Translations under genes and position numbers: made by a program
Shown: in pieces, positions 18,264 to 26,291 of the stretch
Position numbering within the stretch: the first letter of the stretch is position 1
How the letters are laid out: the number at the start of each line of letters is the position of its first letter
Virus record (IMG/VR): IMGVR_UViG_3300030061_001157
Coordinates: 1-44,427 of that record
Source of the DNA: a virus
Length of the DNA stretch: 44,427 nucleotides
Direction: 5' to 3' (one strand)
The notes under the pieces: generated by a model
The model's database searches: none
The model's input: only the letters and a program-made list of their open reading frames with translations
Told to the model about the DNA's origin: nothing

Positions 18264-18751
18264 TACTCTGCACTCAAATTAAAAATTAACAATAAAATTG
18301 CAGCTATCGCGCCCACTCCTAACCCTATAAAAACAAACACTAAAACAACAATTTTTATTAACTCTGCATCGGCATTCTTTTTATTAAACTGCATCTTTCT
18401 TTTTAAAGCTCTCTGCCTCTGCCGTCTATTATTCTCTGCAACGATCTTAGCCCAAGTTGCGCTCTTACCTTGGTCAATATAAAACCATTTTATTTTATGC
18501 TCTAATTTGGCTACAGCCTCTTGTTCTTCTATGTAATCAATTGCTTCACCTAGCGTTGACCCTTCCTCTAAGCCATACTTTGCTTCCCGCTTTTTTTCTT
18601 TCTTAACCGCTTCGTCTATGTCTTCCTTCGCATCAAAAAATTTCCTGACTGTAGACCGCATCTCTCCAATTTCTTTGCCCCGTTCTACTCCAGCTTTCAA
18701 AATAGTATATGCTTTAAAAGCAGCCTGAGCTGCTACTGCGACTTCAATCAT
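18263..18751 (-). CDS. 162-aa charged protein with C-terminal membrane anchor
   Basis: The first 125 residues are highly charged and probably coiled helix (KEDIDEAVKKEKKREAKYGL). Residues about 131-158 form a strong hydrophobic span (VVLVFVFIGLGVGAIAAILL). There is no signal peptide, so the soluble part should face the cytoplasm with a tail anchor. ATG 18751 overlaps the stop of a small upstream gene (ATGA). It adjoins the lipase and lysis genes and could be a lysis regulator, antiholin or anchored assembly factor. I do not recognise the family. Confidence 0.8.
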   Translation of the reverse strand: MIEVAVAAQAAFKAYTILKAGVERGKEIGEMRSTVRKFFDAKEDIDEAVKKEKKREAKYGLEEGSTLGEAIDYIEEQEAVAKLEHKIKWFYIDQGKSATWAKIVAENNRRQRQRALKRKMQFNKKNADAELIKIVVLVFVFIGLGVGAIAAILLLIFNLSAE

Positions 18752-18915
18752 CGTAATTCCTCACAGTAAGCAAATATTTCTGGATCTTCAGGGCGATAAT
18801 TTAGTCTTTGTGCAAACGTCTGACACCTAGACAAATTGTCAAAACACAAATTATCATCACAATTAGCAGAGGTAGTTTGACCTCCTATAACTATTACAAG
18901 AATATAAGTAAGCAT
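18748..18915 (-). CDS. 55-aa Cys-containing small protein with N-terminal hydrophobic segment
   Basis: A short reading frame fills what would otherwise be a 226-nt gap. It begins at ATG 18915 (MLTYILVIVIGGQTTSAN) and ends in an ATGA overlap with the next gene. Residues 1-12 are hydrophobic and followed by T-T-S-A-N, as in a short signal peptide. The remainder has four Cys (19, 24, 31, 51) that could form two disulfides after export. The stop/start overlap and neat fit support a real gene, but the ribosome site is weak. Function unknown. Confidence 0.6.
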   Translation of the reverse strand: MLTYILVIVIGGQTTSANCDDNLCFDNLSRCQTFAQRLNYRPEDPEIFAYCEELR

Positions 18916-18977
18916 AACTGTTAACTAAACTCACTAGTAAGCCTTGCAGCTTTCATAAAACTTTTTCTTCAAAAAAT

Positions 18978-19202
18978 TCATTGCGTAATTACCACCGTAT
19001 CTGTGTCTTCAAAAAACAACATATTTCCCTCACAAACCATATTCCAATCAGGTTCTTCTTGTTCGCTTCTAGAAGGCACTTCTATTATTATGTGTCTAGC
19101 TAACCACTCTGTGTTGCCTTGCAGAACTCGCCAAACATGATCTTTAGTACCGCGCCCCGGTTGGCCTCGGCTTTTATTAAATCTTATACGATACTTAGGC
19201 AC
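18978..19202 (-). CDS. 74-aa conserved-type phage protein (KSRGxPGRG)
   Basis: A 74-residue soluble protein starting at GTG 19202, eight bases inside the upstream gene's end. The N-terminus MPKYRIRFNKSRGQPGRGTK, together with DHVWRV and a C-terminal MVCEGNMLFFEDTDTVVI, matches a small protein I remember as widespread in marine phages and without known function. Predicted all-beta. No ribosome site stands out, so the start relies on the conserved N-terminus. Confidence 0.75.
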   Translation of the reverse strand: MPKYRIRFNKSRGQPGRGTKDHVWRVLQGNTEWLARHIIIEVPSRSEQEEPDWNMVCEGNMLFFEDTDTVVITQ

Positions 19203-19566
19203 TAGGGCTTATAGGTAATTTAGGATCACAATCAAAGTCTGGGGACAAACAAACAGCATCTAAAGCAACTAAATAATCGTTCCAAGCAATTTTACTTTCG
19301 ACAGTTATTGCGGGGTCACTAAGTGCTGTGTTTGCAACTACTTTTTCTATGTTTATTCGTTCCACAATTTTAGAAATTCTATATTCTTTTTGCTCTGTCT
19401 CTGTAAGCTCTACCCAACCTTGATCGACAAAAGAAGAACCTACCCACGATAAGTCTCCTATTTTATCTAAAAAACCACTTAAACCAAAAATCGGCCCCCA
19501 ATTATTTGGTAACGGCCCTGCTTCGCTTAAGGGTTCGTTTGTTGACAGTTTTCTTAGTTGCCACAT
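19195..19566 (-). CDS. 123-aa putative tail-fibre assembly/chaperone-like protein
   Basis: Starts at ATG 19566 with GGAG seven bases before it, overlapping the upstream gene by 65 bases in another frame. The C-terminal half (a helix, then SKIAWNDYLVALDAV) resembles the end of phage tail-fibre assembly chaperones, where an Ala-Trp-x-x-Tyr helix is typical. This is a weak similarity by eye. The protein is acidic and soluble. Its position just after the fibre/adhesin gene supports a fibre-related job. Confidence 0.7.
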   Translation of the reverse strand: MWQLRKLSTNEPLSEAGPLPNNWGPIFGLSGFLDKIGDLSWVGSSFVDQGWVELTETEQKEYRISKIVERINIEKVVANTALSDPAITVESKIAWNDYLVALDAVCLSPDFDCDPKLPISPSA

Positions 19567-19984
19567 TTTTTTTCTCCGCTAAGACTGGATCATTTTTCTC
19601 TTTACCAATTTTCTGGTGAGGACTTATATCATTAGAAAAAGGAGCAAAACCTGCTCCGGGGAGTGCTTGTTCCCCTCGCGCATGAGCTAACTCTTCAGGA
19701 CTAACTTTCCAATCCCGCCAGCTTGCAAAATCATTTCTAGGAACTATTTGAATGTGGCATCCAATGTTTGCAGCTAATTGATTAATTAGCTCCACTACCT
19801 CTACAGGCTGATAAACATTCCACAAAAATTTACCAGAAACACCTCGCATAGTTATTTCTGTAGTACCTCCACCTGAAGTTCCTACCGTTATAGCTTGCGC
19901 TCTAGAAGCGTTTGTTTCTAAGGTTTCAAGTTGGCGAATCCTTTGTCTTGCAGCCAAGGCTTCCTCTAGTTCTTTTTCAGTCAT
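19502..19984 (-). CDS. 160-aa unknown protein downstream of the Gly-rich adhesin
   Basis: Begins at ATG 19984, one base after the adhesin stop. An N-terminal helix (residues 1-30) is followed by a beta region (TEITMRGVSGKFLWNVYQP), a helix ending INQLAANIGC, a DFASWRDW segment, and a basic Lys/Arg-rich tail. I recall similar proteins in marine phages but no assigned function. The long overlap with the next gene is unusual in this compact operon. Co-expression with the adhesin is likely. Confidence 0.75.
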   Translation of the reverse strand: MTEKELEEALAARQRIRQLETLETNASRAQAITVGTSGGGTTEITMRGVSGKFLWNVYQPVEVVELINQLAANIGCHIQIVPRNDFASWRDWKVSPEELAHARGEQALPGAGFAPFSNDISPHQKIGKEKNDPVLAEKKNVATKKTVNKRTLKRSRAVTK

Positions 19985-19985
19985 A

Positions 19986-20945
19986 TTATTGAGTATTCCA
20001 AGATATGTTTATTTGTCCCCCGGTAGGAACAACCACCGGATAGCCACCCGCAGCTACAGGAACGCAGTTAGAGGTACTTGGGTTGGCTGCGCTGCCGGGA
20101 TTTCCCGCAGAGCCACAGCTTCCTGCGTTTCCTCGACCACCGCCACCACCACCGGGAGGGCCAATTCTCTCAGGGGGGAAAGGGTTCTGAAACCCGCCTC
20201 CGCCGCCGCCACCACCGCCACCAGCTCGGCTTAAACAAGCAGCGACTCCGGGGTTTGCATCTCTTTCCCCAAAAAGAGGAGCCAGTGGGCAACCGCTATA
20301 TCCACTAGTTACCCCGTAGTTTCCTCCGGGGCCGCCTCCAGCATTGCCTCCTGCCGCAGCATTAAGGTTAGCACCTTCTCCGGTAGCTCCAGCATTACAA
20401 CGACCAGCACCTCCGCCACCTCTTCCTCCAGTTAAGCGATACTGAGGTGGGGGCGCTCCACTTCCACCGCCGCCAGCACCACCTCCCACTGTTCCAGCAG
20501 CGACTAAGGCTCCCGGCGAAGGGTTACAATTAAGACCACAAGCTCCATCATTTCCAGAATTACCAGCAGCCCCGCCTGCACCAGCATTTCCCGCTGCACC
20601 ACCAGCAAAACTAATACAAAAAACTGTAGACGCAGTTCCCGTGTTTCCAGCAGACCCAGCATTTCCCGTTGAACCCGGCCCAGCTCCTCCTGCTCCACCG
20701 CTTCCACGCCGCATGCGGGAAGGATTAGCCGCATGTTGTCCACCTTGGCCCCCGTCCCCGCCTGAACCTTCACCTCCGGCATTGCCAGAACCTCCTGCAT
20801 TTCCAGCGCCGCCCTTTCCTACAACAGTAACAATTTCAAGACCCTCTGCCGCAGTGAAAGTTCCCGGTGAGTTAAATGTACAACACCCCGCTGCTACTGT
20901 CGGCTTGCCTCCGAATAAACCTACTTTACTTGTCCCAACAGGCAT
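19986..20945 (-). CDS. glycine-rich (Gly-X-Y) putative tail adhesin
   Basis: A 319-residue protein, mostly Gly/Ala/Asn. The first 40 residues are a small beta domain (TFNSPGTFTAAEGLEIVTVV) of the kind that precedes Gly-rich regions in phage glycine-rich proteins. Then come runs of Gly-X-Y triplets (GNAGAGGAAGNSGND; GNAGSCGSAGNPG) and poly-Gly tracts, closing with a short beta end (YPVVVPTGGQINISWN). Such sequences can form polyglycine-II bundles, as known for the S16-type distal adhesin. A receptor-binding tip role is inferred. It is the last gene before four oxygenases and could be their substrate. GC content is clearly higher than in its neighbours. Confidence 0.8.
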   Translation of the reverse strand: MPVGTSKVGLFGGKPTVAAGCCTFNSPGTFTAAEGLEIVTVVGKGGAGNAGGSGNAGGEGSGGDGGQGGQHAANPSRMRRGSGGAGGAGPGSTGNAGSAGNTGTASTVFCISFAGGAAGNAGAGGAAGNSGNDGACGLNCNPSPGALVAAGTVGGGAGGGGSGAPPPQYRLTGGRGGGGAGRCNAGATGEGANLNAAAGGNAGGGPGGNYGVTSGYSGCPLAPLFGERDANPGVAACLSRAGGGGGGGGGGFQNPFPPERIGPPGGGGGGRGNAGSCGSAGNPGSAANPSTSNCVPVAAGGYPVVVPTGGQINISWNTQ

Positions 20946-20954
20946 AGTTAACTC

Positions 20955-21533
20955 CTATAATTGCGGGGAATCTAAGCCTAGACCTAGCCGCTTATCAAAT
21001 TTGTATTCGGCATATGCGCCGTTTTTGTTTATATAATGCAACATAAATTGTACGTTTATCTGACCTTCTGGCAACTTTCTTCGCCAATGGGTAGTCTCAC
21101 ATCCTTTGTATATAACAGCATCTCCGGGGTTAAGAATAAATTTTTCCGGATCGTTATTTTCATATTGCATCCATATGGGCCATACGTCACCTTTACAGGC
21201 TACGTTTACAGTAACACTAACCTCACAAGAAGGTCTGTCTGTGTGAGATTTTAACTCTTCGTTTTCTTGATATACTCTGCTATAGGAGTATGTTGGCTCT
21301 AACTCTAGCCCCGTATGCTCTTCAACAACAGGAAGGCATTCTTTTAAAATAATTTCTATAAGCGGATCAGCGTAGTACCCTAGTTTGCTTGAGTCATATT
21401 CTTCATGCTCTAACTTGGCTAACCACTCTCCACGGCGTATTTTGTTTTCAAAATATTCAGATATAGTTTTTATAGTTTGAGCATCAATTAAACTTTCTAC
21501 TTGAGTATATCCTACGTTTTGAAAGTTATTCAT
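20955..21533 (-). CDS. 2OG-Fe(II) oxygenase, copy 1
   Basis: A 192-residue protein with a double-stranded beta-helix oxygenase pattern. The metal motif is H97-T98-D99 in LKSHTDRPSCEVSVTVNV. The distal His is H149 in YKGCETTHWRR, after the strand-turn FILNPGDAVIY. The 2OG-binding base expected about ten residues on could be one of R151, R152 or K153. The family couples 2-oxoglutarate decarboxylation to hydroxylation using Fe(II). Substrate unknown. ATG 21533 overlaps the upstream oxygenase by eight bases. It lies nearest the Gly-rich adhesin. Confidence 0.83.
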   Translation of the reverse strand: MNNFQNVGYTQVESLIDAQTIKTISEYFENKIRRGEWLAKLEHEEYDSSKLGYYADPLIEIILKECLPVVEEHTGLELEPTYSYSRVYQENEELKSHTDRPSCEVSVTVNVACKGDVWPIWMQYENNDPEKFILNPGDAVIYKGCETTHWRRKLPEGQINVQFMLHYINKNGAYAEYKFDKRLGLGLDSPQL

Positions 21534-22122
21534 GATAAAACCAACCCGTTACAACATACTTAAAATTTTCACCATAGACGGGATTGCCTCTGTGAGCATG
21601 AGTAAACGCAGCAGGCCATAACAACATTACGTTTTCAACAGGATTTATTCTACGCTGTTGATATAAAAATTCTGTTTCTCCGTTAGATTCTAAGGGTAAT
21701 GTATTCAAGTAAAGCATATAAACTAACCCCCGATTAGCACCATCTCCATTGCCTTGCTCTCCGTGCCAAACATGATACCCGCCACCGCTAGAAGTTTTTT
21801 GCATTTTCATGTTGTTGCATAATATTTTAACATCTTGCAAAACAGAAAATTCTTCGCTATAAGATTGAAAACATTCCTGTAAACCTTTAAAAAATAAATC
21901 TTGCGTGTGGTTTCCTTGGAATTTTTCAAAGTTTATATTCTTTCCATTAGAAAAAATATGATAGTCGTTTTTTAAATGCTTATTTGCCCCTTCTCCAGTT
22001 TGGCGATTGTTTCCAACTCCTAATATTTTATTTCTTTCAAACTCGGCTATTAGATGTTCGCAGAAACCTTTCGGATAAACATCAGAAAAAACACCGATAA
22101 AGTCTTTATACTCAATATTCAT
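21526..22122 (-). CDS. 2OG-Fe(II) oxygenase, copy 2 (H-x-E variant)
   Basis: A 198-residue oxygenase-like protein. The metal motif appears as H120-G121-E122 in GGGYHVWHGEQ, with Glu in place of the usual Asp, a known variant in the superfamily. A distal H175 or H177 lies in FTHAHRGNPV, with K188 or nearby residues for 2OG. The core strands RGLVYMLYLN and NVMLLWPAAF fit the jelly-roll. Its start overlaps the previous gene's end by ATGA. Sequence is quite different from the other three, so these are not recent duplicates. Confidence 0.82.
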   Translation of the reverse strand: MNIEYKDFIGVFSDVYPKGFCEHLIAEFERNKILGVGNNRQTGEGANKHLKNDYHIFSNGKNINFEKFQGNHTQDLFFKGLQECFQSYSEEFSVLQDVKILCNNMKMQKTSSGGGYHVWHGEQGNGDGANRGLVYMLYLNTLPLESNGETEFLYQQRRINPVENVMLLWPAAFTHAHRGNPVYGENFKYVVTGWFYHE

Positions 22123-22721
22123 TTAAACGGCGGCCCTGAAATCCAAGATACTAATGTTTGCCGTGTCCCTTTAATTACAGGTGTTACTTGATGCAAAGTG
22201 TAAGAGGGGAAAATAGTTATCAATCCTCTTTTCTTAGGTATATTTGTAACATCGCTGTTAGTAAATAACTGTAGCTGACCACCTTCGTAATCTGCTGGGT
22301 CAGATAATTGCAAAACTATGGATAGCTTCCTAGAAGGACCGGGAGAACCAAAATCTACATGCCATTTATAGTGAGACTGTTGAGTCTCATCGTAATGAGA
22401 CAACTGTATCGGCTCTCCAAAACCTGTTAATTCAAACCCAAAATGTTCTGCGTTAATACTGGAAACTATATGTGATAATTTATCAAAAACCCAAGCATTG
22501 TTTGGTTCTATAAAAATCCAATTTAGCTTAGTGCTTCGCACGTTTTTATCTTTGAAGATACTTTTTTTGTTTTCATTATTAACTCTGCCAATATAAGCTT
22601 CTTCTACCGCCTCTTTAGCTTTTTGCTGTAACCAATTCAGCTCTTGTTCCGTAAACGCTTCATCCCACCAAGCAAACTTTTCTATTTGCCTTGTATAAGG
22701 AGTAAGTAATTGCTGCATCAA
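22119..22721 (-). CDS. 2OG-Fe(II) oxygenase, copy 3 (prolyl-4-hydroxylase/PKHD type)
   Basis: A 200-residue protein and the clearest of the four. It has HYKWHVDF with H121 and D123, then RKLSIVLQLSDP, YEGGQLQL, the distal H177 in SYTLHQVTPV, and R187 in KGTRQTLVSWI as the 2OG-binding arginine. This is the classic P4Hc/PKHD arrangement seen in PiuC-like hydroxylases. Likely reaction: hydroxylation of a protein side chain or small molecule. ATGA overlaps with both flanking oxygenases show one translational unit. Confidence 0.9.
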   Translation of the reverse strand: MMQQLLTPYTRQIEKFAWWDEAFTEQELNWLQQKAKEAVEEAYIGRVNNENKKSIFKDKNVRSTKLNWIFIEPNNAWVFDKLSHIVSSINAEHFGFELTGFGEPIQLSHYDETQQSHYKWHVDFGSPGPSRKLSIVLQLSDPADYEGGQLQLFTNSDVTNIPKKRGLITIFPSYTLHQVTPVIKGTRQTLVSWISGPPFK

Positions 22722-23296
22722 ATAAACCTTTTTCTTTGCGACAACATAAAATGAATAAACTTTGTCGGGTTATTAGATTGGTTTGGTGTAATCATGTGCG
22801 GCAGCCACGAGTTAAATAACATCATAGTCCCAGCTTGCACGTTGTCAAAATATATCTGTGGCGTTGCCATTGTAACTTGATCGCTTGGCGCTGCCCATAA
22901 ATCTGCCATCCGTTTACCCGATCTAGGATCGTCAAATATAGGATAAGAACCTCCTTCCGGTACTTCAAGAAAGTAAAACCCCGATATTTGGCTATCACTA
23001 TGTACATGCATAATGTTACTGCCAGTACAAGCAAACTCTTGCCCCCACATTCCTGATACATAAAAGTCATATTCATCTGTCAAATAACCCTGATCTTTTA
23101 AAATGCTAACACCCTTGTCTCGAAAGTAAGATGTTAGATACCCAAGGTCAGGGTCATTTGCCATATGCTCAGTCTGTTTAACTAACGAAGGTTGAATCTG
23201 ATCGTAGTATTTCTGAGTGTGCTTTAGCGTTTTATCTACCCAATTTATTCGCTCTTCGCGGTATATGAGCGATGAGAAATAAGAATAGGCTTCCAT
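22718..23296 (-). CDS. 2OG-Fe(II) oxygenase-like protein, copy 4
   Basis: A 192-residue protein resembling the putative 2OG-Fe(II) oxygenase family TIGR02466. The motif is H99-S100-D101 in IMHVHSDSQISGFYFLEVP, then GGSYPIFDDPR, and the distal H167 in FNSWLPHMITPNQ. The final strand KFIHFMLSQRKRF has basic residues that could bind 2OG. ATG 23296 overlaps the small upstream gene (TAATG). It is the first of the four in transcription order, directly after the fibre genes. Confidence 0.82.
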   Translation of the reverse strand: MEAYSYFSSLIYREERINWVDKTLKHTQKYYDQIQPSLVKQTEHMANDPDLGYLTSYFRDKGVSILKDQGYLTDEYDFYVSGMWGQEFACTGSNIMHVHSDSQISGFYFLEVPEGGSYPIFDDPRSGKRMADLWAAPSDQVTMATPQIYFDNVQAGTMMLFNSWLPHMITPNQSNNPTKFIHFMLSQRKRFI

Positions 23297-23532
23297 TAAC
23301 TATTTACAAATGTATCTAGCTCTCCCGCTAAAGTAGTTACCGAAGACGAAGTAATAGCAGTAGCTTCCGCCGCAGATTGAGTACGGCGATTTTCAACCAA
23401 TATTTCTTTAGCCATACGCAAAGTTTCTAACTTTGACCTTTTAGCTTCTTGTGTTGATTGGTTTGTGGCACGATTGTCCTCAATTGCATTTTGCAAATCT
23501 ACTTGCGCTTGTTGTTCTGCTGTTAATGCCAT
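23296..23532 (-). CDS. 78-aa helical protein between fibre and oxygenases
   Basis: A 78-residue, Ala/Glu/Gln-rich, almost entirely helical protein (residues 1-60 likely coiled coil), with no Cys and no membrane segment. It starts at ATG 23532, 26 bases after the fibre gene, and its stop overlaps the first oxygenase start. Small coiled-coil proteins in this position may be fibre trimerisation or assembly factors. No family is recognised. Confidence 0.72.
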   Translation of the reverse strand: MALTAEQQAQVDLQNAIEDNRATNQSTQEAKRSKLETLRMAKEILVENRRTQSAAEATAITSSSVTTLAGELDTFVNS

Positions 23533-23558
23533 ATCAATATTCCTTACAATGTATAAAA

Positions 23559-24716
23559 TTAAGTGGTTAGATTTTTAGCTGGGAGTGTAACATACCAAGT
23601 TGTTCCGTTATCTGGCGAAAAGAAAAACCATATATCAGTTGCCGAGGCAGTAGCTGTACGGGTTACAGACCCACCGGGATACTTAAATGTACCTCCAGCA
23701 AAAGCTAAAGTACGATTAGGTGTTCCATCGTTAGTAAGAATTAATGTAAACGAAGTTGCTCTGTTGCTTATAGTATTAGGAGTCGCTAGTGTAAGCGTAG
23801 CATTACCGTTAAGTGTTGCAGTAAAAACATTTCCATCATCACAATCTATAGTTTTAGCAGTTCCTGTGTTTCCTAATGCGGTAACTTTGTCAGAAAATAC
23901 CCCAGTCATAAAACTGGTTGTAACGTCAAACTCACCTGTTCCTTTGGGAGTAAAATTAATACCTACATTAGTGTCATCACCAGTAGCAGAAAACGCTGGG
24001 TTATTTCCCGTAGCTGAGTTAGCCAGCGTAAGTTCGTTTACAGCAGATGTTGTGGCTGTAACCTTAAGCAACTCAGCATTGTTGGTATCGTTAATTCCTG
24101 TACCAACTTTAGGACTTGTAAGAGTTTTAGATGTTAATGTCTGCGTATCACTAGTTCCTACAACATCGCCACTAGGTACGGCCTTAGCACTATCTTTAAC
24201 TAGCTTTCCAGTAGTTCCATCAAAAGCTGTAAAGTTATTGTTAGTAGCACTACCCGGCCCAACAACATCGCCATCAGTAATATCTTCAACTAAGGCAAGG
24301 GCATCAAATACAGCAGCTCCTGCGCCAGCTCCGTCTAAATAAACAACTTTTGTTTTGCCAGTGGCTATTGTTATAGTAGCCCCTGAACCCTGCTTTATAG
24401 TTATGGACTGACTGCCAGTAGTAGCATTCTCTATCCACATAACCCTTGTGTTTGTATTAGGGCCAATGGTTAGCTCTCTGGTTGTCGTAAGAGATGCTCC
24501 AGAAGTAACTTTAAAATAGAGCGCACGAGCAGGGTCTGAAGCACCATCAGCTACTGTGGTAGTAGCATTAGCATCAGAAGCAAAGGCTGCTTGAGTAGCA
24601 TACCCTAGCGATTCTCCAATAAGCTCTAAATTTGTATTTGTACTTGTACCCCAAGTGCCGCTCTCGTCACCTGTAGCAATTTCTTTTAATCTTAGATTGT
24701 TTACATAAGTAGCCAT
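23559..24716 (-). CDS. tail fibre-like structural protein
   Basis: A 385-residue Thr/Ala/Gly-rich protein with the texture of phage fibres. It has a conserved-looking N-terminal YVNNLRLKEIATGDESGTWG and short beta turns such as SGDVVGTSDTQTLTSKTL, a repeat common in phage tail fibres. The C-terminal beta region reads RATSFTLILTNDGTPNRTLAF. The N-terminal GTWG segment is typical of marine phage fibres attached to the tail. The protein lacks the enzymatic motifs of depolymerases. It probably forms a trimeric shaft with the neighbouring proteins. Confidence 0.8.
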   Translation of the reverse strand: MATYVNNLRLKEIATGDESGTWGTSTNTNLELIGESLGYATQAAFASDANATTTVADGASDPARALYFKVTSGASLTTTRELTIGPNTNTRVMWIENATTGSQSITIKQGSGATITIATGKTKVVYLDGAGAGAAVFDALALVEDITDGDVVGPGSATNNNFTAFDGTTGKLVKDSAKAVPSGDVVGTSDTQTLTSKTLTSPKVGTGINDTNNAELLKVTATTSAVNELTLANSATGNNPAFSATGDDTNVGINFTPKGTGEFDVTTSFMTGVFSDKVTALGNTGTAKTIDCDDGNVFTATLNGNATLTLATPNTISNRATSFTLILTNDGTPNRTLAFAGGTFKYPGGSVTRTATASATDIWFFFSPDNGTTWYVTLPAKNLTT

Positions 24717-24731
24717 CTATATCTCCACTGA

Positions 24732-24944
24732 CTATAGCGAAGCGTCACCCGTAGCTGAGGGAACGCTGGTTGCATAAATCGTTGTGTTTTGTCTTAAAGA
24801 CAGAGTCGCTCCGCAATTTGAGCAAGTATCTGCTGCAAGCTCTGACTCATCTAAATCATAACCACAATTAGCACAAAGGATTTCTATTTCGTGCTTAGGG
24901 TCTACAACGCCATCAATTGTTTTTGCTTCATTAACTGTCTTCAT
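24732..24944 (-). CDS. 70-aa zinc-ribbon protein
   Basis: I set the start at ATG 24944, which overlaps the upstream stop (ATGA), rather than the longer frame from 24962. The protein has C24-x2-C27 (LCANCGYD) and C41-x2-C44 (CSNCGATL), a compact zinc ribbon, with a short Thr/Ser-rich tail. Zinc ribbons usually bind nucleic acid or protein. Here it sits between two fibre-type genes, so protein binding during fibre assembly is possible. Function not known. Confidence 0.78.
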   Translation of the reverse strand: MKTVNEAKTIDGVVDPKHEIEILCANCGYDLDESELAADTCSNCGATLSLRQNTTIYATSVPSATGDASL

Positions 24945-25819
24945 GCAGCAATCTCCGTCCAAATAGTTCCGGGGTTAGGCACTATTCTACCCCATACTAA
25001 AGCATCTCCAACCTGACCAGTAGCTTCAACTCCAGTCGCATTAACAATTGCTGCTCCATTTACAGAAACAGAACCTAAAGCTGTAGTGCCTTGAACGCCA
25101 GTCACATTAACAAATAACTGAAGGAATACAGTAGCTGATCCTAAAGCAGTTGTTCCCGTAACTCCTGTTACACTAAACTGTACATCAATTTTTGGTGTAA
25201 CAGTACCAAGAGCTGTTGTTCCCACAACTCCAGTTGGGCTGACAATTACAGAGCCTAGAACTCCAGCAGAGCCAAGACTGGTTGTTCCAACAACGCTCGT
25301 AACAGATACATTCGCATCTGCTTTAACAGATGCTGTTCCTACTTGACCTGTACAAGCATTACCAAGAACATCAATAGCACCATCAGCATTAGCAACAACA
25401 TTTCCAAGAGCTGTTGTTCCCACCACTCCAGTAAGAAATGTTGATCCACCAAGTTGGAAAGTAACTGTACCAACTGCTGTAGTTGCCTCAAAGGACTGAC
25501 TTCCGTCACCCCAAGTTTTCTCGCCCCAACCAACGCTTCCCCATCCGTCAAGGAATATGCTTACATCAAAGACTGGATAGTTCGCAATTCCTGTTGCTGA
25601 TACACCCGTAACGCTAACTGTCGCTCCTGCTGCGGGGGTTTCAGAGCCTAGCGCAGTAGTTCCAGACAAACCTGTCACTGAAACATTAGCGCCAGCAGCA
25701 ACAGTAGCAGTTCCTAGCTGACCAGTACCTAAAGGTAAGGCAGGACTATTAGTGTCCCATTCACCGGAACCCCAATTACCATAGCTCCAGCCGCCTAGTG
25801 GTACAATCGCATCAGCCAT
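24941..25819 (-). CDS. repeat-rich beta tail/fibre protein (VTGVxGTTALG repeats)
   Basis: A 292-residue protein made of many 17-20-residue units of the form V-T-G-V-x-G-T-T-A-L-G-S, separated by short alternating strands. Two Trp/Gly-rich patches (GWSYGNWGSGEW near residues 7-18 and DGWGSVGWGEKTWGDG near 90-105) interrupt the repeats. The regular short beta units suggest a beta-helix or prism fibre. It is located between baseplate-like structural genes and the zinc-ribbon gene. A role in the tail or receptor contact is inferred. Confidence 0.78.
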   Translation of the reverse strand: MADAIVPLGGWSYGNWGSGEWDTNSPALPLGTGQLGTATVAAGANVSVTGLSGTTALGSETPAAGATVSVTGVSATGIANYPVFDVSIFLDGWGSVGWGEKTWGDGSQSFEATTAVGTVTFQLGGSTFLTGVVGTTALGNVVANADGAIDVLGNACTGQVGTASVKADANVSVTSVVGTTSLGSAGVLGSVIVSPTGVVGTTALGTVTPKIDVQFSVTGVTGTTALGSATVFLQLFVNVTGVQGTTALGSVSVNGAAIVNATGVEATGQVGDALVWGRIVPNPGTIWTEIAA

Positions 25820-25829
25820 TTAACACCTA

Positions 25830-26279
25830 TCAAGCGATACGAATAATCGCGTTACTAGAATCCGCCGTAGGGAACACAATAGTAAAATCGCCAGCAGTTG
25901 ATGTCTTATCACCACCAAAATCTAAAATAGCAACAGCAGGATCTGAAGACTGAGTATCATTAAATATCATCGCGCCACGAGCAGTAATAGTAGCTGTGGA
26001 AAACGTCAAATCGTTAAAGTCAGTAAACGCAGTGGTTCCAGAACTAGTAGGGGCTACCGTAGTAAGTGCGGCTCCTTTAGCTGTATATCCTGTTCCTGTT
26101 ACTTCGTTAGAAGTTGTATATGCAGTAGTTGCTGCACCTAGAGATGCAGAGCTTGTATACAAGGCTAAGTTAAATGTATCCGCCGTTGTACCACCACGAG
26201 CAACAGTTGTTCCAAATGCGTGTATACCGTTAAGAAGCTCCACTTTGAAGCTCGTACACATTGCTTGAGTAATAGCCAT
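25830..26279 (-). CDS. 149-aa beta-rich tail structural protein
   Basis: A 149-residue Thr/Ala-rich protein with repeating beta strands (NLALYTSSASLG; ATITARGAMIFND; GDFTIVFPTADSS). The N-terminus MAITQAMCTSFKVELLNGIH and the AIIRIA ending match a small structural protein I recognise across marine phage tail clusters. No enzymatic motif. Probably a tail or fibre base component. Confidence 0.77.
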   Translation of the reverse strand: MAITQAMCTSFKVELLNGIHAFGTTVARGGTTADTFNLALYTSSASLGAATTAYTTSNEVTGTGYTAKGAALTTVAPTSSGTTAFTDFNDLTFSTATITARGAMIFNDTQSSDPAVAILDFGGDKTSTAGDFTIVFPTADSSNAIIRIA

Positions 26280-26291
26280 AATGGGCTTCTC

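Noticed and set aside
20078-21036. Long plus-strand frames opposite the glycine-rich gene (Pro-rich or Ala-rich)
   Set aside because: They are the expected by-product of high-GC Gly codons on the other strand.
24941-25819. CRISPR-like array from the regular repeats
   Set aside because: The repeats are protein-coding VTGVxGTTALG units with codon-variable DNA, without constant repeats and unique spacers.
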